64,000 bases of DNA from Streptomyces lateritius (GTDB taxonomy: Bacteria; Actinomycetota; Actinomycetes; Streptomycetales; Streptomycetaceae): assembly GCF_014649715.1 (NCBI RefSeq), contig NZ_BMTO01000003.1, forward strand, positions 93,396 through 157,395, written 5' to 3'. Below, piece by piece: positions 43,510 through 53,018 of this stretch. The notes under the pieces were generated by a model. The model did no database searches, was not told the DNA's origin, and saw only the letters and a program-made list of their open reading frames with translations. Each line of letters starts with the position of its first letter. Positions within the stretch are counted from its first letter, which is position 1. Made by a program: the position numbers and the translations under genes.

Positions 43510-45249
43510 ATGGCGACGTCGACAGAACCGGTCACCCCCATTCCCGTACCGGGCCGGAGCCTCGGGACCGTCGTCGTGTCCTGGGTGACCACGACCGATC
43601 ACAAGAAGATCGGCCATCTTTATCTGATCACGTCGTTCGTGTTCTTCCTGCTGGGTGGCCTCCTCGCGCTGTTCATCCGGGCCGAATTGGCGCGGCCCGG
43701 GATTCAGATCCTGTCGCCCGAGCAGTACAACCAGGCGTTCACCCTGCACGGCACGGTGATGCTGCTGCTTTTCGCGACGCCGACCTTCGCGGGGTTCGCC
43801 AACGCGATCATGCCGCTGCAGATCGGCTCTCCGGACGTCGCCTTTCCCCGCCTGAACATGCTTTCCTACTGGCTTTTCCTCTTCGGTGGCCTCATCGCCT
43901 TCGGGGGCATTTTCACGACGCAGGGGACGGCGGACTTCGGCTGGACCGCCTACACGCCGCTCAGCGGCGGGGAACGCACTCCCTACGTGGGAGGCGACAT
44001 GTGGGTCATGGGGCTGGCGCTCAGCGGATTCGGGACGATTCTGGGTGCCGTCAACTTCATCACGACCATCATCTGCATGCGGGCCCCGGGCATGACGATG
44101 TTCCGGATGCCGATCTTCACCTGGAACGTCCTGCTCACGTCGGTCCTGGTCCTGCTGGCGTTCCCGGTCCTGGCGGCGGCGTTGCTGGTCCTGGAGTCCG
44201 ACCGGCAGTTCGGCTCGCACGTCTTCGACGCGGAGAACGGCGGTGCCCTGCTGTGGCAGCACCTGTTCTGGTTCTTCGGTCACCCCGAGGTGTACATCAT
44301 CGCGCTGCCGTTCTTCGGCATCGTCAGCGAGATCCTGCCGGTGTTCTCCCGTAAACCGATCTTCGGCTACATCGGTCTGATCGCGGCTACGATCGCGATC
44401 GCCGGCCTCTCGGCCACCGTCTGGGCGCATCACATGTTCGCCACCGGCGCGGTGCTGCTGCCGTTCTTCTCCTTCCTGACGTTCCTCATCGCCGTGCCGA
44501 CGGGGGTGAAGTTCTTCAACTGGATCGGCACCATGTGGAAGGGGTCGCTGTCCTTCGAGACACCGATGCTGTGGTCGATCGGATTCCTGGTGACCTTCCT
44601 GTTCGGCGGCCTGACCGGCATCGTCCTGGCCTCGCCCCCCATGGACTTCCACGTCACCGACACCTACTTCGTCGTGGCCCATTTCCATTACGTCGTCTTC
44701 GGCACCGTCGTTTTCGCCATGTTCGCCGGCTTCTACTTCTGGTGGCCGAAGATGACCGGCACGATGCTCGACGAACGTCTCGGAAAGATCCATTTCTGGA
44801 CCCTTTTCATCGGGTTCCACAGCACGTTTCTCGTGCAGCACTGGCTCGGCGCCGAGGGCATGCCCCGCCGCTACGCCGACTACCTCGATGCCGACGGCTT
44901 CACCGCTCTGAACACGGTGTCGAGCATCGGCGCCTTCCTGTTGGGGATGTCCACCCTGCCGTTCTTCTACAACGTCTGGAAGACGGCGAAGGTCGCCTCG
45001 CGGGTCACCGTCGACGACCCCTGGGGCTTCGGACGCTCCCTGGAGTGGGTGACCTCCTGCCCGCCCCCGCGGCACAACTTCGTCACCCTGCCGAAGATCC
45101 GTTCCGAATCCCCGGCCTTCGACCTGCACTACCCGGAGATGGCCGCCCTGGACGTCGGCAAGTCGGGCAAGCGCGACGTGATCGACGATTCCTCCGCGGC
45201 GACGCACCAGGGGCCGGACGCCGGCGAGCACGGCCCAGCGCCCCGCTGA
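43510..45249 (+). CDS. ctaD: cytochrome c oxidase subunit I, stand-alone copy
   Basis: A 579-residue heme-copper oxidase subunit with 12 helices. Visible ligands are the low-spin heme His in [10 protein letters not shown], the CuB His-Tyr pair in [13 protein letters not shown], the CuB His pair in WAHHMF and the heme ligands in [10 protein letters not shown]. The preceding proton-channel residues also look normal. The genes for subunits II and III are not adjacent, so it is a second copy as often found in streptomycetes. The small genes after it probably belong to the same transcript. It should reduce oxygen together with subunits encoded elsewhere. Confidence 0.95.
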   Translation: MATSTEPVTPIPVPGRSLGTVVVSWVTTTDHKKIGHLYLITSFVFFLLGGLLALFIRAELARPGIQILSPEQYNQAFTLHGTVMLLLFATPTFAGFANAIMPLQIGSPDVAFPRLNMLSYWLFLFGGLIAFGGIFTTQGTADFGWTAYTPLSGGERTPYVGGDMWVMGLALSGFGTILGAVNFITTIICMRAPGMTMFRMPIFTWNVLLTSVLVLLAFPVLAAALLVLESDRQFGSHVFDAENGGALLWQHLFWFFGHPEVYIIALPFFGIVSEILPVFSRKPIFGYIGLIAATIAIAGLSATVWAHHMFATGAVLLPFFSFLTFLIAVPTGVKFFNWIGTMWKGSLSFETPMLWSIGFLVTFLFGGLTGIVLASPPMDFHVTDTYFVVAHFHYVVFGTVVFAMFAGFYFWWPKMTGTMLDERLGKIHFWTLFIGFHSTFLVQHWLGAEGMPRRYADYLDADGFTALNTVSSIGAFLLGMSTLPFFYNVWKTAKVASRVTVDDPWGFGRSLEWVTSCPPPRHNFVTLPKIRSESPAFDLHYPEMAALDVGKSGKRDVIDDSSAATHQGPDAGEHGPAPR

Positions 45250-45262
45250 GGGCAGGTCCCCG

Positions 45263-45598
45263 ATGGACCGCGATGAGACGGCCGCCGGCCTGGCCCGCCT
45301 CGAGGGCTACCTCATGAGCCAGGCGGTGCTGAGCGAAGCGAGGAGGGCGGGGGAGGACTTCGCCCGCGCTCTGTCCTGGCTCGGTCCCCTGGAGCGGGAG
45401 GAGATCGCCCGCCGCTTCGCCGACGAGCACCTCGCGCTCCGCCGGCAGATGCTGCACGCCGTCGTCGAGCGTGCGGCCGAACTCCGCGGGGAGTACAGCG
45501 ACCGTTACGACCTGCTGCGCCGTCGCACCCTTGCCCTGGCCGTGACCGCGATGGCCCTGTTCGGCACGGCCGCCTTCCTGATCGCCTTTCTCGGCTGA
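45263..45598 (+). CDS. small C-terminally anchored membrane protein
   Basis: A 111-residue protein with a long charged helical N-terminal part (ARRFADEHLALRRQMLHAVV) and one C-terminal helix (TLALAVTAMALFGTAAFLIA). It lies 13 nt after the oxidase gene, so it is probably co-expressed with it. Function unknown. Confidence 0.7.
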   Translation: MDRDETAAGLARLEGYLMSQAVLSEARRAGEDFARALSWLGPLEREEIARRFADEHLALRRQMLHAVVERAAELRGEYSDRYDLLRRRTLALAVTAMALFGTAAFLIAFLG

Positions 45599-45662
45599 GA
45601 AGCCCCGAGGACGAATGCCGACGGGTGAGGTGGGCACTGGCCCGAGGTGAGAGGAGGCCCCC

Positions 45663-46121
45663 ATGGGCGCATACGGCCACAGCGCATACGGCCACAACCA
45701 CGTACCCCGGGATCGTGCCGCCAGGCGGGAATTCCGGAGCGCCGTTCACGACCAGCTCCTGAGCCTGCCGATGCTCCTGGCGGCCGTCGCTCTGGTCCTG
45801 GGCCCGATGGTCTCGCAGGCGGGCCCCAAGGACGCCCAGATGAACGAGCTGATCGTCGGGATCGCTCTGCTCTTCGTCGTGGGGCGGCGGCTCTACCGCG
45901 GCAGCAGCGCTCGTTCCGATCTGGTGGTCGGAGGGCTGGGCGCGTGGATGATCGCCGCACCGTTCCTGCTCGGCCTGCAGAACACCGCGATCGCCGAGGG
46001 CAACAAGATCCTGGATGTGACCGCCGGCATCGTGCTCGTACTCGCCGCGGCGGCGTCTCTCATGACGATCAGAGGGAACCGGGACCAGCAGCGTCCCGAA
46101 CACGCACGCACGACGCGGTGA
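45663..46121 (+). CDS. SPW-repeat family membrane protein
   Basis: A 152-residue protein with four helices in two similar halves (LLSLPMLLAAVALVLGPMVS and LVVGGLGAWMIAAPFLLGLQ), like SPW-repeat proteins. The N-terminus has a small His-rich duplication (YGHSAYGHNH) that might bind metal. The ATG has GAGAGGAGG upstream. Role unknown; context is redox and stress. Confidence 0.75.
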   Translation: MGAYGHSAYGHNHVPRDRAARREFRSAVHDQLLSLPMLLAAVALVLGPMVSQAGPKDAQMNELIVGIALLFVVGRRLYRGSSARSDLVVGGLGAWMIAAPFLLGLQNTAIAEGNKILDVTAGIVLVLAAAASLMTIRGNRDQQRPEHARTTR

Positions 46122-46168
46122 GCCGGACCCCGACCCACGCCCGCGAGGTACGGAGGGGGTGATGGCCC

Positions 46169-46546
46169 ATGGCCCGCCTGCTGGTTCACAACAAAGACGT
46201 GGTCGTACGGCTGTCGTGGCGAGAGGCGCTCGTCGCCCGGCGGAAAGAGGTACGGGTGCCCCTCGCCGACGTGCAGGGGGCGAGGGTCGAGGCGGACTGG
46301 TGGCGCACCCTGCGGGGCACCACCGCGCGCGGGCGTTGGCGACCGGGGCGCTTCTGCTTGGGCACGTGGCGGCATGCGGGCGGCGTCGACTTCGTCGCCG
46401 TACGTACCCCCGGCCCGGTGGCCGTCGTCGATCTGCTCCCGGGCCGCCGATTCGCCCGCCTCTCCGTCTCCACCGCCGACCCGGAAGGCGCCGTGCAGGC
46501 CGTGCGCCTCGCCGCGCAGTGGGCGTCCACCGGGCGCGCGTCGTAG
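46169..46546 (+). CDS. hypothetical PH-like protein
   Basis: A 125-residue beta-rich protein (LLVHNKDVVVRLSWREALVA ... RFCLGTWRHAGGVDFVAVRT). The alternating beta pattern resembles small PH-like domains found beside membrane proteins in actinomycetes. GGAGGGGG lies about 10 nt before the ATG. No definite family. Confidence 0.6.
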   Translation: MARLLVHNKDVVVRLSWREALVARRKEVRVPLADVQGARVEADWWRTLRGTTARGRWRPGRFCLGTWRHAGGVDFVAVRTPGPVAVVDLLPGRRFARLSVSTADPEGAVQAVRLAAQWASTGRAS

Positions 46547-46700
46547 ATCGAGGAAGCGGCCAGCCCTCACGTCGCCGCCGAGGGGTTCGATCCGGTGTAC
46601 GGAACCCGGCCCCTGCGCCGCATCCTCCGGCGGGGGCCGGGACCCGCATCGCACGCGCCCTCCTCTCGCCCGGCGGGCGCGTCAGCCGGCCTTCGTGCCC
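46547..46700 (+). pseudogene. C-terminal remnant of a ClpB/ClpC-type ATPase
   Basis: Directly after the stop of the hypothetical PH-like gene the same frame reads [20 protein letters not shown], then PLRRILRR. This is the conserved small-domain motif GFDPVYGARPLRR of Clp/Hsp100 proteins. The following similarity ([15 protein letters not shown]) continues in another frame, so at least one frameshift is present. The ATPase part is absent. The rest of the gap to 46777 holds no gene. Confidence 0.7.
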
Positions 46701-46777
46701 CCGCCGCCCCCGACGCCACGGCGGCCATCCCGACGCTCTGTGTGGTGGAGTGAGCGCCTTCGCTGAAGGATGAGTAC

Positions 46778-48001
46778 ATGGCCGCTGCCGCCGATCACGC
46801 GCGAATGCTCACCGGGCTGCTCAGAGCCAGCCATACGGCCGCCTTCGAGCAGCTCCCGGCCCTGGTGAGGCGGTACGCCTCTGCCGGGGGCTTCGATCAG
46901 GCGCGCATCTATGTGGTGGACCTGCGGGAGGACACCCTGCGGGAGATCACCGGAGAGGGCCTCGACGCCGGCCGGGGCGGGCAGGAGCTGAAGGTCGACG
47001 GCACGCTGGCGGGACGGGTCTTCCAGAGCACCGCCGTCCGCTCCTCACCCGGCGGATCGGGCACGCGGTACTGGATCCCGCTCCTGGACGGCACGGAGCG
47101 CCTGGGCGTACTCGGCCTGACAGTCCTGGGGGAGCCGGACGCGGCGGCCCGGCAGGCCATGGAGGACCTGGCCAGCGTCGTGGGGCTGATGCTGGTGTCC
47201 CAGCGGCCGTGCAGCGACTCCTACGCCCGGCTGACCCGCCTGGAGCCCATGTCGGTGTCGGCGGAGATGCAGTGGACGCTGATGCCGCCGCGTACCTACA
47301 GCGGACATCACGTCACCATCGCCGCCGCCATGGAACCGGCGTACACCACCGCCGGCGACGCCTTCGACTACGCGCTGGCGGGCCACGTCGCCCATCTCGC
47401 GATCTTCGACGCCATGGGACACGACACGGCCGCCGGTCTCACCGCCAACCTGGCGATGGCCACCTGCCGCAACCAGCGCCGCCAGGGTTCCGGCCTCCAG
47501 CAGGTGCGCGACGGCATCGAGGGAACGCTGATCGAGCAGTTCAGTCACGACCGCTACGCCACCGCCGTCCTCGCCGATCTCGACCTGGCCACGGGCGTCC
47601 TCACCTGGATCAACTGCGGTCACCTACCGCCCATCCTCATTCGCGAGGGGCGCTGGATCACCGCGCTCGACCGCCCGCCCACCCACCCGCTGGGAACCGA
47701 CCTCGCGCTTCCCGCCCACGTGCACCACGAGCAGCTTCAGGCGGGCGACCGGGTGATCTTCTACACGGACGGCATCACCGAGGCCCGCGACCGCCACGGC
47801 GGCCAGTTCGGACTCGACCGCTTCGTCGACTTCATCGTCCGCCAGCAGGCAGCCGCACTGCCCGTCCCGGAGACCCTGCGCCGCCTCGTCCACGCCGTCC
47901 TCGACCACCACGACGGTCAGCTCAACGACGACGCCACGGTCCTCCTCGCCGAATGGCACGGCCCGGAGAAGGAGCCGGCCCGACCGGATGCCCTCCGTTA
48001 G
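46778..48001 (+). CDS. GAF-SpoIIE (PP2C-type) phosphatase
   Basis: A 407-residue protein. Residues about 15-150 form a GAF-like sensor domain and about 165-395 a SpoIIE/RsbU-type PP2C phosphatase, with metal-site residues in TTAGDAFDYAL, IFDAMGHDTAAGL, TWINCGHLPPIL, YTDGITEARDRHG and NDDATVLLAEW. Such enzymes dephosphorylate anti-sigma-factor antagonists and control stress sigma factors. No kinase or antagonist gene is adjacent. ATG 46778 follows GAAGGATGA. It converges on the hemerythrin gene. Confidence 0.9.
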   Translation: MAAAADHARMLTGLLRASHTAAFEQLPALVRRYASAGGFDQARIYVVDLREDTLREITGEGLDAGRGGQELKVDGTLAGRVFQSTAVRSSPGGSGTRYWIPLLDGTERLGVLGLTVLGEPDAAARQAMEDLASVVGLMLVSQRPCSDSYARLTRLEPMSVSAEMQWTLMPPRTYSGHHVTIAAAMEPAYTTAGDAFDYALAGHVAHLAIFDAMGHDTAAGLTANLAMATCRNQRRQGSGLQQVRDGIEGTLIEQFSHDRYATAVLADLDLATGVLTWINCGHLPPILIREGRWITALDRPPTHPLGTDLALPAHVHHEQLQAGDRVIFYTDGITEARDRHGGQFGLDRFVDFIVRQQAAALPVPETLRRLVHAVLDHHDGQLNDDATVLLAEWHGPEKEPARPDALR

Positions 48002-48137
48002 ACGCCCCCGCCGCCGGGAGGACAGGGCGGCGAGGGCGGCCCCCGCATCGGATCGACCCGGCGTCTACCCGCCGGGCACCGGCCTACACACACCGTCGGG
48101 GCCGACCCGGGGCCGTCGCGGGCGCCCGCCCCGGCAG

Positions 48138-48695
48138 CTACTTGCCGCGGCCGCTGAGCGCGTCGCGGAGGCGGTCGACGAACCCGGCGCCGGGCGCGAG
48201 GATCTTGTTCAGCGGAGGCTTGTCCGGGGCGGCGGGATGGGGACGGGTCGGGGCGGTCTCCTTGGACCTGCGCACCTTCTCGCCCAGCTCGTCGAGGAGT
48301 GCGGGCGGGCACGACTCGGCCAGCAGGGGGAAGAGGCGCTCCTCCTCGTCCCGGACATGCGCGGTGACGTTCTCCCTGACCTGAGCGACGAGCGTGCCGA
48401 AGGCCGCGTCACCGGGCTCGCGCCCCTCCAGATCCTTCAGCAGCCGCTCGACCTCGCCGTGGTCGGCGATCTCCTTGTCGGCGAGGTCGTCCCCGTCGTC
48501 CACGTACCGGCGGACCGCCGGGTAGAGATGCTGCTCCTCCGCCACCGCGTGCCGTACCAGCTCCATGGTCAGCCGGTCGGCCAGTTCCCGTCGCTCGGCG
48601 TCACCGGCGGCGGCCGTGTCGAGCTGAGCGAACATCGCGTCGACCTCACGGTGGTCGGCGGTCAGTTCTTCGATGACGTTTCCTCCGTGCCCCAT
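48138..48695 (-). CDS. hemerythrin-like HHE domain protein
   Basis: A 185-residue four-helix protein with the HHE ligand pattern: His15 in TADHREVDAMF, the pair in RHAVAEEQHLYPAV, IADHGEVERLL and TAHVRDEEERLFPLL. These should bind a di-iron centre for oxygen, NO or iron sensing in the cytoplasm. The C-terminal about 50 residues are Pro-rich and variable. It converges on the phosphatase gene. Confidence 0.9.
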   Translation of the reverse strand: MGHGGNVIEELTADHREVDAMFAQLDTAAAGDAERRELADRLTMELVRHAVAEEQHLYPAVRRYVDDGDDLADKEIADHGEVERLLKDLEGREPGDAAFGTLVAQVRENVTAHVRDEEERLFPLLAESCPPALLDELGEKVRRSKETAPTRPHPAAPDKPPLNKILAPGAGFVDRLRDALSGRGK

Positions 48696-49374
48696 TCCGG
48701 ACGCTCCTCTCCAATGGCGGCACAGCCGTCATCACACCGGTGAACGCGAACGGACGCATGAGACAGCGCCCAGCACTCATCCCTGCCACCGGCGCGTCCA
48801 CTCCTCACGCGCCGGAACGACCCCTCACCCCAGCGGGCGACAGGACCCCGGCCCCTCGCCCCCGCGGCCACACCCGGCCCGCACCTCGACCCCGGTCGAC
48901 CCGCACTCGTCCGGGAGGTGGGGACGACGGGTTCGATCAGACATGGGATCGAGCTCCGTTCTGGCCGGGAATCCAGGTATCAGGGAGTGTTCGCCACGTA
49001 CCCCCGCCAAGCGTCACCGGCAGGCGAGAACAATGGTCACGAGAAACGCCGGGTCGGCTGACCGGTGATCTGGCGCCATGTTGCCTCGCCGGCTGACTCG
49101 GTCGATTCGGCTCGTCCGCCCCGCGGCGCGGCCGCACCCGCGGTGACTTCCCGTCGACGGCCAGCCCACCCGGCCCGTTGCCCGGGGCTGCCGGTCGGCG
49201 AGCCCCCCGGATCGCGCGGGGTCGGGGACCTGCGCGCGACGTTCCAGCAGGCTCGGGATCTCGCTGTCAGCGGCCTCCGGATGCGGGCCGAGCTCGTCAC
49301 GAGCCAGGGGCGATCAGGGATGATGCGTCGGCAGGCACGGGCTAAGCGCCAGGGGCCGACAGCGCGTCGCGTCG
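48696..49374. other. long gene-poor stretch at the edge of the accessory region
   Basis: No frame here has coherent codon bias or a recognisable product. Base composition falls from 48950 onward relative to the preceding genes. A weak frame at about 49220-49409 (DLRATFQQARDLAVSGLRMR) might be gene debris. No tRNA or attachment repeat was recognised. Confidence 0.4.
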
Positions 49375-49908
49375 TCATACCGCACCGAGTTGGCGGAATT
49401 CATGTGTAGCGCGGGGGAACAAGGATGAGAGGATGTTCGACTGTAACTCTCCGTCAAGGGCAGACGCGAGGAATTGCGTGCAGGATACGGAGAAATGCTC
49501 CCACCGGTCGCCGCGCGCCTCGTTCACCATGACGGTCCATTGATCCGGCTCGAGGCCGGGGTGAACAAGCCAGTAGACGCATTCTCCGTTGTCCGTGGTC
49601 GCCCATGGGATGACTCGGGACCCCTCGACCTCCAACTCCGCCGGCTTTTTCTCGAATTCCCACAGGTCTTCCAGGTCTTCGGCCTGGTTCTCTGCCCATT
49701 CGGTGAGGTCGTAGTTCTCGTTGGGGCAGCCGGGCTCGAGGACGTACAGATAGTCGTCCCAGTTGCTTCCTCCATAGACGTGGATGAGCTCCTTGTAGTC
49801 GGCGGGAAGCTCAACCCCAAGCCTGCGCTCGACCTCGCCCCAGTCTTTCTGGCGGGGCTCGCTCGGCGCTGGGGCGATTTCAAGAAGACGCGTAAGGGCG
49901 TGGGTCAT
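49375..49908 (-). CDS. SMI1/KNR4 family protein (immunity-like)
   Basis: A 177-residue protein with the SMI1/KNR4 core: WGEVERRLGVELPADYKELI, then HVYGGSNWDDYLYVLEPG and VYWLVHPGLEPDQWTVMV. Many members are immunity proteins of polymorphic toxin systems. No toxin is next to it; instead a broken IS5 element starts 20 bases upstream. G+C is lower than in the flanking core genes, suggesting transfer. ATG 49908 was chosen by homology to the family start; there is no strong ribosome site. Confidence 0.82.
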   Translation of the reverse strand: MTHALTRLLEIAPAPSEPRQKDWGEVERRLGVELPADYKELIHVYGGSNWDDYLYVLEPGCPNENYDLTEWAENQAEDLEDLWEFEKKPAELEVEGSRVIPWATTDNGECVYWLVHPGLEPDQWTVMVNEARGDRWEHFSVSCTQFLASALDGELQSNILSSLFPRATHEFRQLGAV

Positions 49909-49928
49909 GCCGGGAGTCCTGTTTCTAT

Positions 49929-50686
49929 GAGGGCGTCTCACGTGGCAAGTTTCGCGAGCTTCTTGTAGCAGGTCAGGGCAGCGGCCAGGCCGAGGAAGGC
50001 GAGGAAGTGCGAGCCCTTTCGTTCGTATCGGAGGGGCAGGCGGCGGTAGCCGAAGAGCCAAGCGATCGACCGCGCGATCTTCCAGCGGTGCCGACCGAGG
50101 CGTTCGCCGGACTCGATGCCTGGCCGCGCGATACGCGCGACGAACCCACGCTCGCGCAGTCAGCTGAGGTGGTCGGCGGAGTAGTACGCCTTATCGGCAC
50201 GGAGTTTGACGGGCCGGCGCCGCCGTGGTCCCCGGCGGCCCTTCTTGCCGCGATCGACCGGGTTCGGCCCCGTCAGCGATCCCCCCTTTCTGGCGCGAAC
50301 GCAGGCCGCGTCGACGATCGTCGAGGTCCAGTCCACCTCGCCCCGACCCCGAGTTCGTCCAGCACCGCTCGATGCAGCCGACGCCACAGGCCTGCCTCGG
50401 TCCATACCGTGAAGCGGCGATGCGCGGTGGCGGAGGACGTGCCGAACGTCGGCGACAGATGCCGCCAGGCACAGCCGCTGGTCAGCACGTACACCACTGC
50501 GGTGAACACGGCCCGCTCGTCACGCGGAGCGGTCCCGCCACCTTGCGGTCGAGCCGCGCACGACGGCAGTAACGGGGCGACCAGCTCCCAGAGCTCATCA
50601 GGAACCAGACGCTTCGACAGACCAGCACTCACGGCCGGCATGATGCCGCTCGAACATCAAGCATCAAGTCACGTAAGACCGCCTTC
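49929..50686 (-). mobile_element. IS5-type insertion element, inactivated
   Basis: The element is about 758 bp and bounded by imperfect inverted repeats (left GAGGGCGTCTCACGTG at 49929-49944; right, on the minus strand, GAAGGCGGTCTTACGTG at 50670-50686). TAT flanks both ends and may be the target duplication. The transposase starts at 50641 (LVPDELWELVAPLLP, then TSGCAWRHLSPTFG), shifts frame near 50330, continues (VDWTSTIVDAACVRARKGGS ... LRADKAYYSADHL) and meets an in-frame TGA at 50160-50162 before the usual end (RYERKGSHFLAFLGLAAALT). It is therefore dead unless both changes are read through. Confidence 0.82.
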
Positions 50687-51256
50687 TATGCCTTGACTGA
50701 TGCGGCCGATCTGGCGGCCTGCTCGATCTTCGCGCAGTAGGCGATGCGAGCGTCCTCATCGATCTGCATCTCGTGTTCGGGGCGCATCCCGGTTCGGCCG
50801 TCCACGCCTTCGCGCAGGATGTCGGCGTGCCCGGCATGCCGGTTGGTCTCGCCGAGGACGTGGACCAAGATGGCGAACAGGTTCGTGTTGGGACAAGGCT
50901 CCGGCCACCACGGCACGTGGCCGGGGGCATCGAGGGCAAGCTCGTCGATCGTCGCGTCCGAGTGTTCCCACGTGCGCCGGTAGGACTCGATGATCTGATC
51001 GCGCGCCTCGTCCTCAGTCGCCCACAGATCGCTGCCGTCCTGGTCCTGCCACCGGGGCAACGGTTCCGGGGACGGCCGGCCGAAGACCTCGCCCGACGCT
51101 GGCCACGTGTTTGACCAGGCCGAGGAGGTTGGTCCCGGTCGCTGTCAAAGGTCGGCGGGCGTCGTATTCGGACAAGCCGTCGAGTTTCCAGAGCAGCGCC
51201 TTGCGGTCCCGCCGCAGTCTCCCGTGCAGGGTGCCCTTCGCGAATTCATCGATCAT
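50686..51256 (-). pseudogene. DUF664/DinB-like gene with frameshift
   Basis: The first part, MIDEFAKGTLHGRLRRDRKA ... TNLLGLVKHVASV from ATG 51256, and the second part, VFGRPSPEPLPRWQDQDGSD ... TNLFAILVHVLGETNRHAGH, match one DUF664 protein. They lie in different frames. The junction near 51095 lacks about 14 bases compared with the expected family sequence (the region normally reading EARYFGE). The IS5 end abuts the stop codon. DUF664 proteins are DinB-fold putative metalloenzymes; this copy is probably inactive. Confidence 0.78.
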
Positions 51257-51351
51257 GCGGCACGAGCCTGCCATGGACTACTCGTGGTCTCAAGATCCCG
51301 TACGTGGACCGCAACGACCGGCAGAGCCGAAGCCTGGCCATGGCCACCACC

Positions 51352-51400
51352 CCGAGCTACTGAAGAAGCTCGTGGAACTTGCGACGTGAGACAGCCTCTA
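51352..51400 (+). mobile_element. terminal fragment of a second IS5-like element
   Basis: The sequence encoding LLKKLVELAT plus stop, followed by GACGTGAGACAGCCTC, closely matches the transposase end and terminal repeat of the IS5 element at 49929 (LTCYKKLAKLAT, CACGTGAGACGCCCTC) in inverted orientation. The IS701-like element begins 2-4 bases later, so the insertion probably cut this relic. Confidence 0.6.
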
Positions 51401-51414
51401 AGCTTGTTCTTTAT

Positions 51415-52881
51415 CTACCAAGATCTTCCGGGCTTGCCGATGGCCTTGAGGGTCTCGGGGCGTTTGACGGTTTTGCCGACGTCGTAGCGGGGTGCCCGGT
51501 GTTTGTTCTTGGTGCCGGGTGGCCGTCCGGGGCCGGTGCCTCGGGGTTTGGGAACACGGGTCGGGCAGGCGAGGTGGGCGCGGATGTTCCTGAACCCTCG
51601 GCGGACCCGGGCCGGGGTGAGCCGGCTGGGAATGGTGGGTTGCTCCCAGGGGCGGCGGAGGTCCGCGGCGAGGGGCCGGGCGAGCCGGAGCTGGGTGTAA
51701 GCGACGATCAGGATCCAGGTCCAGCGGTCCGCTGCCTCGGGAGTGCGGAGTTTCGGGGTGGTCCATCCGAGGGTCTGCTTCGCGAAGCGGAAGGTGTGCT
51801 CCAGGTCGAAGCGGCGGAGAAATGCCTGCCAGAAGCGGTCCACATCGTCGGGGGTGGCTCCGGTCTTGGAGGACCATAACCACACCGGCGGGGCGTCCCG
51901 GTCCATCGATAGATGCTCGACCTTCAACCGCATCAACGTACCTTCGACCAACGGAAGTTCACCATCGTGGTCAAGCCAGGAAGAGCGGTGAGTGAGTCTT
52001 GGGTGGACCCGGTCCCATGCCTGGGTTTCGGCCTTTCCGTAGTTGGTGGTGTCAGTGACGGTGGTGATGGCGGGCTCGGGCCAGGTCTCCGGCTTGGTGA
52101 AGCGGAATTCCGGGCCGTGCTTGGGCGGCCGGCCGTTGACGCCGTGCATCCTCGGTGGTTTCGGCAGACGCATGACGCGGTCGGAGCGGACCCGGCCGAC
52201 CAGCTCAACGGGGAGGTCGCGCAGGACCCAGGCCAGGCGGGTGACGTCGTAGCCGGCATCGCTGACGATCACGATATGCGGGTCCCCGGCCTGCCACTGG
52301 CCCGCGGCGATGAGCCGCTCAATGACACCCCTCAACTGGGCGGCGGTGACCGCGGTCGCGTCGTCCGCCGGTCCGAGGCGGACCACGTCCAGGATCGCGG
52401 TCCAGGAGGTGGCGCCCGGCTCCAGTACGGCGACGAAGGAGTAGGGCCAGCCCGGAATGAACTGCGACGCCGTTCTCGCACGGCCATAGACGTGGCAGAA
52501 CAGCCGCTCCGCCGAGCACGGCGCGTCCGAACGCAGCCACGGCGACACATCGACCGCCAGGACCAGGCGCCCGCCGTCGAAACGCGGCAGCGGCAGCCCG
52601 GCCAGCACCGTCCGCAGCCGGCCAACGTCGATGCGGCCGCGGTTCAAGCCGCCGTACATCGCTCCGTGCCCGCGACGATGCTCGGGCAACAGCGTCAAGT
52701 CCACCGGGGACTTCACCGCACCGTCCGCACACAGCACCGCGTCCGCCAGCTCGAACAACTCGTCGCGCCGAGCGGTCAGGCACTCGTAGAAGTCTCCCCG
52801 GAAACGTGACGCTTCCGCGAACGCTTCCCGCCGGACATTGTGCTGCAGCAGACTCACCCTCGCGGCCTTCGTCGTGGTCAC
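51415..52881 (-). CDS. IS701-like transposase
   Basis: A 488-residue DDE transposase. The acidic triad is suggested by RLVLAVDVSPWLRSD, IVIVSDAGYDVTRLAW and RRFDLEHTFRFAKQTLGW (the E of the Y-R-E-K-like signature). GTG 52881 is the start because AAGGAG lies about 6 nt upstream; frames further upstream run into the passenger gene. The stop codon TAG overlaps the left terminal repeat. Confidence 0.88.
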   Translation of the reverse strand: MTTTKAARVSLLQHNVRREAFAEASRFRGDFYECLTARRDELFELADAVLCADGAVKSPVDLTLLPEHRRGHGAMYGGLNRGRIDVGRLRTVLAGLPLPRFDGGRLVLAVDVSPWLRSDAPCSAERLFCHVYGRARTASQFIPGWPYSFVAVLEPGATSWTAILDVVRLGPADDATAVTAAQLRGVIERLIAAGQWQAGDPHIVIVSDAGYDVTRLAWVLRDLPVELVGRVRSDRVMRLPKPPRMHGVNGRPPKHGPEFRFTKPETWPEPAITTVTDTTNYGKAETQAWDRVHPRLTHRSSWLDHDGELPLVEGTLMRLKVEHLSMDRDAPPVWLWSSKTGATPDDVDRFWQAFLRRFDLEHTFRFAKQTLGWTTPKLRTPEAADRWTWILIVAYTQLRLARPLAADLRRPWEQPTIPSRLTPARVRRGFRNIRAHLACPTRVPKPRGTGPGRPPGTKNKHRAPRYDVGKTVKRPETLKAIGKPGRSW

Positions 52882-53018
52882 GTGTACTCCTTGGTCGGAG
52901 CACATGATCAGACGAAGGCCGCCCCCACGTCCGGCGAATCCCCAGGCGAGCGAACTCGTTCGAGACACCGTTCGACCTTGTGGCACCATGTGCGGCATGA
53001 CGACCAACCGAAAGGTCC

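Noticed and set aside
43390..45231. 613-codon minus-strand frame over cytochrome oxidase subunit I
   Set aside because: The plus strand contains all heme-copper oxidase ligands; the opposite frame is compositional shadow.
48696..49374. Integration site or tRNA at the accessory-region border
   Set aside because: No cloverleaf or flanking direct repeat could be recognised by eye.
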